This document shows positions 59,973 to 64,000 of a stretch of 64,000 nucleotides of DNA, piece by piece. Under the pieces are notes generated by a model. That model made no database searches. It was not told where the DNA came from and saw only the letters and a program-made list of their open reading frames with translations. The stretch is from Obscuribacter phosphatis_A. GTDB taxonomy: Bacteria > Cyanobacteriota > Vampirovibrionia > Obscuribacterales > Obscuribacteraceae. Both the position numbers and the translations under genes were made by a program. Numbering within the stretch: the first letter of the stretch is position 1; every line of letters begins with the position of its first letter. The stretch spans positions 11,771-75,770 of the forward strand of contig JAFLCK010000025.1 in assembly GCA_017303615.1 (NCBI GenBank), read 5' to 3'.

Positions 59973-61631
59973 ATGACCAGCATGTTTTGTTATCAATGCG
60001 AGCAGACCTCCCAAGGTACCGGCTGCAACACCATGGGTGTCTGCGGAAAAGGTCCCGAGACGGCTGCTCTGCAAGATCTAATTGTCTTTATATGTAAGGG
60101 TATTTCCATTTATTGCCATCGCGCCCGTCTAAAAGGAGCCATTGATGCGGCCATCGATGCGCGGGTTCTGGAAGCCCTCTTCATGACTTTGACAAATGTC
60201 AACTTTGATACAGACGAACACATTGAGTACATCAAAGAACTAAGTCTTACTTTAGAAAAAGCCAGGCAGCTTTATCTCTCGGTTTATGCCGAAGCCGAAG
60301 TCTTTACCGGCCCTGCTGTTTTTTCAATGCCCAAAGATAAGCTTTCGACTTTGGCTTTTGCCGAGACCCTAAGCATTATGTCTAAAATAGCAGCTGCCGG
60401 CGACGAGAACCATCGAGATTTGGTCGGCATGCAAGAACTAATCACCTATGGTGTGAAAGGCTTGGCTGCCTATGCTCATCACGCCTTGGTCTTGGGCTAT
60501 ACCGATGCTCGTATTGCCGCCTTTATATATGAAGCCTTCGACTATATTTGCAAAGCCGATCAGAATCTCGGAGAGCTTTTGGCACTGGCATTGCGCACCG
60601 GTGAATGTAATTTGCTGGTGATGGAATTGCTTGACCGGGCTCATACCGAGACCTTTGGTCATCCCGAACCAACCAAGGTGCGCACCACACCGGTTAAGGG
60701 TAAGTGCATTGCTGTAAGTGGACACGACCTCAATTCTCTGCATGAATTGCTCAAGCAGTCTGCCGGAAAAGGCGTCAATGTCTACACCCACGGCGAACTA
60801 CTGCCGGCGCTTGCCTATCCGCTAATGAAGAAATATCCTCATCTGGTCGGCAATTATGGCGGTGCCTGGCAAAATCAGGTACGCGAGTTCAGCGAATTTC
60901 CAGGCTCTGTGCTGATGACGACCAATTGTCTCAAGCCTCCGGCTGATGCCTACAAAGACAGACTCTTCACCATGGATGTGGTTGGCTTTGAAGGTGTAAG
61001 AAAGATTCAAGATTATGACTTTACTGCTGTAATCGAAGCAGCCTTGGCGGCGCCTGGCTTTAGCGAAGATGCTGTTGCCAAAGAGATTATGATTGGCTTT
61101 GGTCGAAATGCTGTCTTGTCTGTAGCCGACAAAGTTATTGATGCTGTGAAGGCCGGTCAAATCAAGCACTTCTTCCTGATTGGCGGTTGTGACGGGGCTG
61201 AGTTTGCCCGCAATTATTTCACCGATATAGCCGAGCAAGTACCCCAAGACTGTGTCGTCATGACTCTCGGCTGCGGTAAGTATCGCTTCAATATGGAAGA
61301 ATTCGGCGATATCGGCGGTATACCTCGTTTGCTCGATATAGGGCAGTGCAATGATGCTTATTCGGCTGTGAAAATAGCCGTGGCACTTGCCGAAGCCTTT
61401 GAATGCGGCGTCAACGATTTGCCTCTGTCTCTAATTATTTCTTGGTTCGAGCAGAAAGCTGTAGCTGTTCTTTTGACCTTGCTGCATTTGGGCATTAAAG
61501 ATATTAGACTGGGACCCAATCTTCCCGCCTTTGTCACACCCAATGTGCTGAAAGTACTTGTAGAAGGCTATGACCTTAAGCCGACCGGTAAGCCCGAAGC
61601 CGACTTGGCAGCCATTTTAGGCAAGTCCTAA
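59973..61631 (+). CDS. hcp: Hybrid cluster protein (hydroxylamine reductase)
   Basis: A 552-residue iron-sulfur-oxygen enzyme that reduces hydroxylamine to ammonia and acts as an NO reductase or S-nitrosylase in anaerobes. The N-terminal cluster motif is C-x2-C-x8-C-x5-C (CYQCEQTSQGTGCNTMGVC), the class I [4Fe-4S] type. Hybrid-cluster ligands are in SGHDLNSLHELL, YTHGELLPAL, TTNCLKPP, IGGCDGAE, TLGCGKYRFN and IGQCNDAY. Length fits class I (~550). ATG 59973 has AAGGAG upstream; ATG 59982 is a possible shorter start. Genes for its NADH-dependent reductase (hcr) are not adjacent, as usual for class I. Confidence 0.95.
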   Translation: MTSMFCYQCEQTSQGTGCNTMGVCGKGPETAALQDLIVFICKGISIYCHRARLKGAIDAAIDARVLEALFMTLTNVNFDTDEHIEYIKELSLTLEKARQLYLSVYAEAEVFTGPAVFSMPKDKLSTLAFAETLSIMSKIAAAGDENHRDLVGMQELITYGVKGLAAYAHHALVLGYTDARIAAFIYEAFDYICKADQNLGELLALALRTGECNLLVMELLDRAHTETFGHPEPTKVRTTPVKGKCIAVSGHDLNSLHELLKQSAGKGVNVYTHGELLPALAYPLMKKYPHLVGNYGGAWQNQVREFSEFPGSVLMTTNCLKPPADAYKDRLFTMDVVGFEGVRKIQDYDFTAVIEAALAAPGFSEDAVAKEIMIGFGRNAVLSVADKVIDAVKAGQIKHFFLIGGCDGAEFARNYFTDIAEQVPQDCVVMTLGCGKYRFNMEEFGDIGGIPRLLDIGQCNDAYSAVKIAVALAEAFECGVNDLPLSLIISWFEQKAVAVLLTLLHLGIKDIRLGPNLPAFVTPNVLKVLVEGYDLKPTGKPEADLAAILGKS

Positions 61632-61707
61632 TCTAAAGGCTGCGTAGTTTCACCCTTTTGCACCTTCTTTAGGCTGGCTATCATGTTCTGAAAGCTAGTC
61701 GGAGAAG

Positions 61708-63096
61708 GTGCATTTGGCTTCAGAAAACGATTATCTAGATGGCCCCGTGCCCTTAGAGGCAAGGCGCAGCAGCTTCACCATGGCCCTTCTCTGGATCACA
61801 ATGGTGACCGTTTTTCCCGGTGTGCTCATCGGCTTTGAATGGTTTAAACAAGGCTATAGTCTGCGGCAGGTGATTATTTCTACTGTCTTTAGCGGGCTGC
61901 TTTTGCTGGCTTACAGCATACCCGCCGGTCTGCTTGGTGCCCATACCGGACTGAGCTATACCATGCTCAGCCGCTTGGTCTTCGGCTCGGGCGGTGCCAA
62001 ATTAGTGGCTCTCAATCTGGTGCTTATTTTTATTGCCTTTTATGGGCTGGCGGCCCTCTTTCTGGCTGAAGGCTTGGCTGGCTTGATTTCGCTGAAGTTG
62101 CCAATGATGTGGCTTTCGGCTATTTGTGCCGTTCTCATGGCTGCCAATAATTTCTTTGGCTTCAAAGGTGTGGCTAATTTTGCTCGCTTTGTGGCGGCAC
62201 CGCTGCTTATATTATGGGTGGGCTATACATTCTTTAAGACCCTCGGCAGTTGCCCTGTCTCTATCTGGCAAGTCGGCGAGAAATGTTCGTTGGCGGCTTC
62301 TTTGACTGGAATTTCGGGTTTTGTCATAGGCTTTGCTGTTTGGGGTAATGAATGTGATTATTGGCGCTTTGGCAAAAGCAAGATTTCTACCTGCGCTTGG
62401 CCCTTGATTATTTCACTCTTGATTGGTCAGTTTATTTTCCCAATAACCGGTTATATGGTGGCATACAGCACCGGCATCACCGAATATGGTGCAGCGACCG
62501 CCTTTATGAATGACTATAGCTTTGGGGGTTTTACGGCGCTGGCCGTGCTGGTGCTTACTGTTTCATATTTTGCCGTCAATGATTCTAATTTGTTTGGTTC
62601 GGTGCAGGCTTGCATCCAACTTAAGAAACTGAGCCTGAGAGTTTGGGTGGCTATTTTAGCTGGTTTGGGTACAGTTACAGCGGCCGTACTATCGATATCG
62701 GGGGCGGCTCGATCACTTGAGGCGATTGTTTCGCTCAACTGTGTGATTTTGCCGACCGCCACTGTGGTGATGCTTTGCGAATGGTGGCTTTCGCGCCGAA
62801 CAGGCAAAGGCGTCTTTGCCGTCAATCGCGATGCTCATATGAAAAGTGCGAGCACAAAGGTCTATCATCCGGCCGCCTTAACCGCTCTCATTTGCGGTAT
62901 AGCAGTTGGTGTTCTGACATCGGGAGCCTTACCCCTGTTTGGCTTTAGCCTCAAGTTCGGCATTCCCAGCTTGCAGGCTTGGTTGGCTGCCGCCTTTGTC
63001 TATTTGCCGCTCAGATTTTTAGAATTGAGAGCGTATACTCTTAGTCAGTCTGGTGTGGAACTGTCAGACCAAGACCTAGTTAGAATTGAGTCTTAG
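61708..63096 (+). CDS. NCS1-family cytosine/purine permease-like transporter
   Basis: A 462-residue protein with about 12 hydrophobic segments. The N-terminus SSFTMALLWITMVTVFPGVL and NEC/FKGVANF region match the NCS1 (nucleobase:cation symporter 1, CodB/PucI) family, which imports cytosine, purines, allantoin or hydantoin. It starts at GTG 61708, GGAG close upstream; TTG 61714 is an alternative. The Nudix gene follows 10 bases after its stop. Substrate cannot be set from sequence alone; nucleobase import would match the nucleotide enzymes downstream. Confidence 0.8.
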   Translation: MHLASENDYLDGPVPLEARRSSFTMALLWITMVTVFPGVLIGFEWFKQGYSLRQVIISTVFSGLLLLAYSIPAGLLGAHTGLSYTMLSRLVFGSGGAKLVALNLVLIFIAFYGLAALFLAEGLAGLISLKLPMMWLSAICAVLMAANNFFGFKGVANFARFVAAPLLILWVGYTFFKTLGSCPVSIWQVGEKCSLAASLTGISGFVIGFAVWGNECDYWRFGKSKISTCAWPLIISLLIGQFIFPITGYMVAYSTGITEYGAATAFMNDYSFGGFTALAVLVLTVSYFAVNDSNLFGSVQACIQLKKLSLRVWVAILAGLGTVTAAVLSISGAARSLEAIVSLNCVILPTATVVMLCEWWLSRRTGKGVFAVNRDAHMKSASTKVYHPAALTALICGIAVGVLTSGALPLFGFSLKFGIPSLQAWLAAAFVYLPLRFLELRAYTLSQSGVELSDQDLVRIES

Positions 63097-63106
63097 GGAG
63101 CCTTAG

Positions 63107-63694
63107 ATGACGAAGAATATGTCAAGCCCATTGCCGAGCTTTATATCAAGCCCAGTCAAGAGTCCTTGGAGAACACTCAAGAAGAAAGAAATTTATGACA
63201 ATGCTTGGATAAGGGTTCAAGAGGACGATGTGATTCGCCCCGATGGTAAGCCCGGCACCTATACCACTGTTAGTTATAAAAACAAAGCTATTGGTGTCTT
63301 GCCAATAGATGAGGAAGGCAATACTTATCTGGTTGGACAATATAGATATCCGCTTGATTTGTATAGTTGGGAAATACCTGAGGGCGGCTGCCCCCAGGGT
63401 GAAGACCCGCTCTCTGCAGCGGTGCGTGAATTGAAAGAAGAAACTGGTCTGACAGCTTCTAATTATGAGGTGCTTGGCCGGTCTTATTTGTCTAATTCGG
63501 TATCTGATGAAGAAGCTACTTACTATCTTGCCACTGGTTTGACCGAGGGTGAGGCAGAACCGGAAGGTACAGAAGACCTCGCTTTGCGTAAAGTGCCGTT
63601 TGGGCAGGCACTAGAGATGGTGGCAAGCGGCGAGATAACCGATGCGCTCAGTATCTTGGCGATTTATGCCTATGCACAGATGTTGAATAGGTAA
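63107..63694 (+). CDS. Nudix hydrolase (ADP-ribose pyrophosphatase-like)
   Basis: A 195-residue Nudix enzyme. The Nudix box GCPQGEDPLSAAVRELKEET (with GL following) fits GX5EX7REUXEEXGU in full. The fold begins at WRTLKKKEIYDNAWIRVQED, and the GQYRYPLDLYSWEIPEG region is typical of ADP-ribose or NADH pyrophosphatases. It would clear ADP-ribose or nucleoside diphosphate derivatives. It lies between the permease and the NAD synthetase genes, which suggests a link to NAD turnover. Confidence 0.9.
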   Translation: MTKNMSSPLPSFISSPVKSPWRTLKKKEIYDNAWIRVQEDDVIRPDGKPGTYTTVSYKNKAIGVLPIDEEGNTYLVGQYRYPLDLYSWEIPEGGCPQGEDPLSAAVRELKEETGLTASNYEVLGRSYLSNSVSDEEATYYLATGLTEGEAEPEGTEDLALRKVPFGQALEMVASGEITDALSILAIYAYAQMLNR

Positions 63695-63777
63695 AGTCTT
63701 AACTTATGTTGGTGTGCTCTCTGTGATTCACTATTGCCTGATTGTCTTTTGTCCTGAGTAGAACGGAGAGTAGACCT

Positions 63778-64000
63778 TTGCAGATCAAAGAAGCTCTGGC
63801 TTATTTGCGGCGACTGAGAGGCTTTCGTGAAGAGCCATACCTGCAAGCAAAATGCCTGCTTCTCAATGGTTATTTGAGAAACTCGGGATTGAAGGCAGTG
63901 GTTGTTGGCATCAGTGGCGGTATCGATTCCGCTCTTACACTGGCTATTGCAGTCAGAGCGGCGAAACTACCTGACTCTCCTATTGAGAAGATTACTGCAG
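63778..64000 (+). CDS. nadE: NAD(+) synthetase, 5' part (cut by window edge)
   Basis: From a TTG at 63778 (GGAGAG upstream) the frame is open to the window end, 74 codons. It encodes IKEALAYLRRLRGFREEPYL and then VVVGISGGIDSALTLAIAVR, whose SGGIDS is the ATP pyrophosphatase loop of NAD synthetase. This enzyme makes NAD from deamido-NAD with ammonia or glutamine. No glutaminase domain precedes the loop, so this is the ammonia-dependent short form. It continues outside the window. Confidence 0.9.
   Translation, partial: MQIKEALAYLRRLRGFREEPYLQAKCLLLNGYLRNSGLKAVVVGISGGIDSALTLAIAVRAAKLPDSPIEKITA

Noticed and set aside
1..64000. tRNA, rRNA, prophage or insertion sequence genes
   Set aside because: No tRNA-like cloverleaf signals, transposase or phage structural proteins could be recognised in any frame.

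Overview
The window is a chromosomal segment of about 64 kb, mid-GC and densely coding, from a Gram-negative-type bacterium: it has a TolC/MacAB-like export system and many signal peptides. Several features together resemble large-genome Vampirovibrionia (Melainabacteria, Obscuribacter-like): two giant membrane Ser/Thr kinases with leucine-rich-like sensor halves, many TPR proteins, a papain-like cysteine peptidase, a DUF1800/DUF1501 pair and a group 3b [NiFe] hydrogenase. This placement is an inference from gene content; there is no rRNA, tRNA or other phylogenetic marker here. Starts at GTG and TTG are common and several were chosen by Shine-Dalgarno spacing.

Layout. 0-1.9 kb: edge of a secreted protein, a TPR protein and an aldo/keto reductase. 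1.9-10.4 kb (minus): two paralogous Ser/Thr kinases, YchF, a secreted protein and an MprF-like lysyltransferase. 10.5-14.3 kb (plus): a glycine-tract protein, a papain-like peptidase and a small membrane protein, divergent from the kinases. 14.3-22.1 kb (minus): MFS transporter, a 1052-residue membrane protein, a secreted low-complexity protein and a phosphofructokinase with pyrophosphate-type signature residues. 22.3-26.3 kb: a G-rich 60-bp tandem repeat, LOG-family protein, PanE-like reductase, an orphan AbiEi-like protein beside a 46-bp perfect palindrome, and a thioredoxin-fold protein. 26.4-33.6 kb (minus): MacAB-TolC-like operon with a 22-bp tandem repeat array, plus a PHB-depolymerase-like esterase. 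33.7-38.0 kb (minus): a protein with 18-residue repeats, a large secreted protein and a DUF3142 protein. 38.1-45.1 kb (plus): membrane protein, DUF1800, DUF1501, TPR-SMI1-like protein, ADP-ribosylglycohydrolase, TPR protein. 45.1-47.9 kb: a decayed island with a frameshifted gene, an immunity-like gene, a lipoprotein and an RHS/YD-repeat remnant. 47.9-49.9 kb (minus): DEAD-box helicase and a TonB-C protein. 50-64 kb: two universal stress proteins, a four-gene NAD(P)-linked hydrogenase, CoA-transferase, P-type ATPase, a third stress protein, hybrid cluster protein, NCS1 permease, Nudix hydrolase and the start of NAD synthetase.

How the parts fit. The last 14 kb reads as a low-oxygen and redox-stress block: hydrogen/NAD(P) turnover, acyl-CoA to acid conversion, NO or hydroxylamine detoxification and NAD metabolism. 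A pyrophosphate-using phosphofructokinase elsewhere in the window would suit the same energy-limited lifestyle. The kinase/peptidase locus looks like a signalling module of unknown output and is the best candidate here for an undescribed system.
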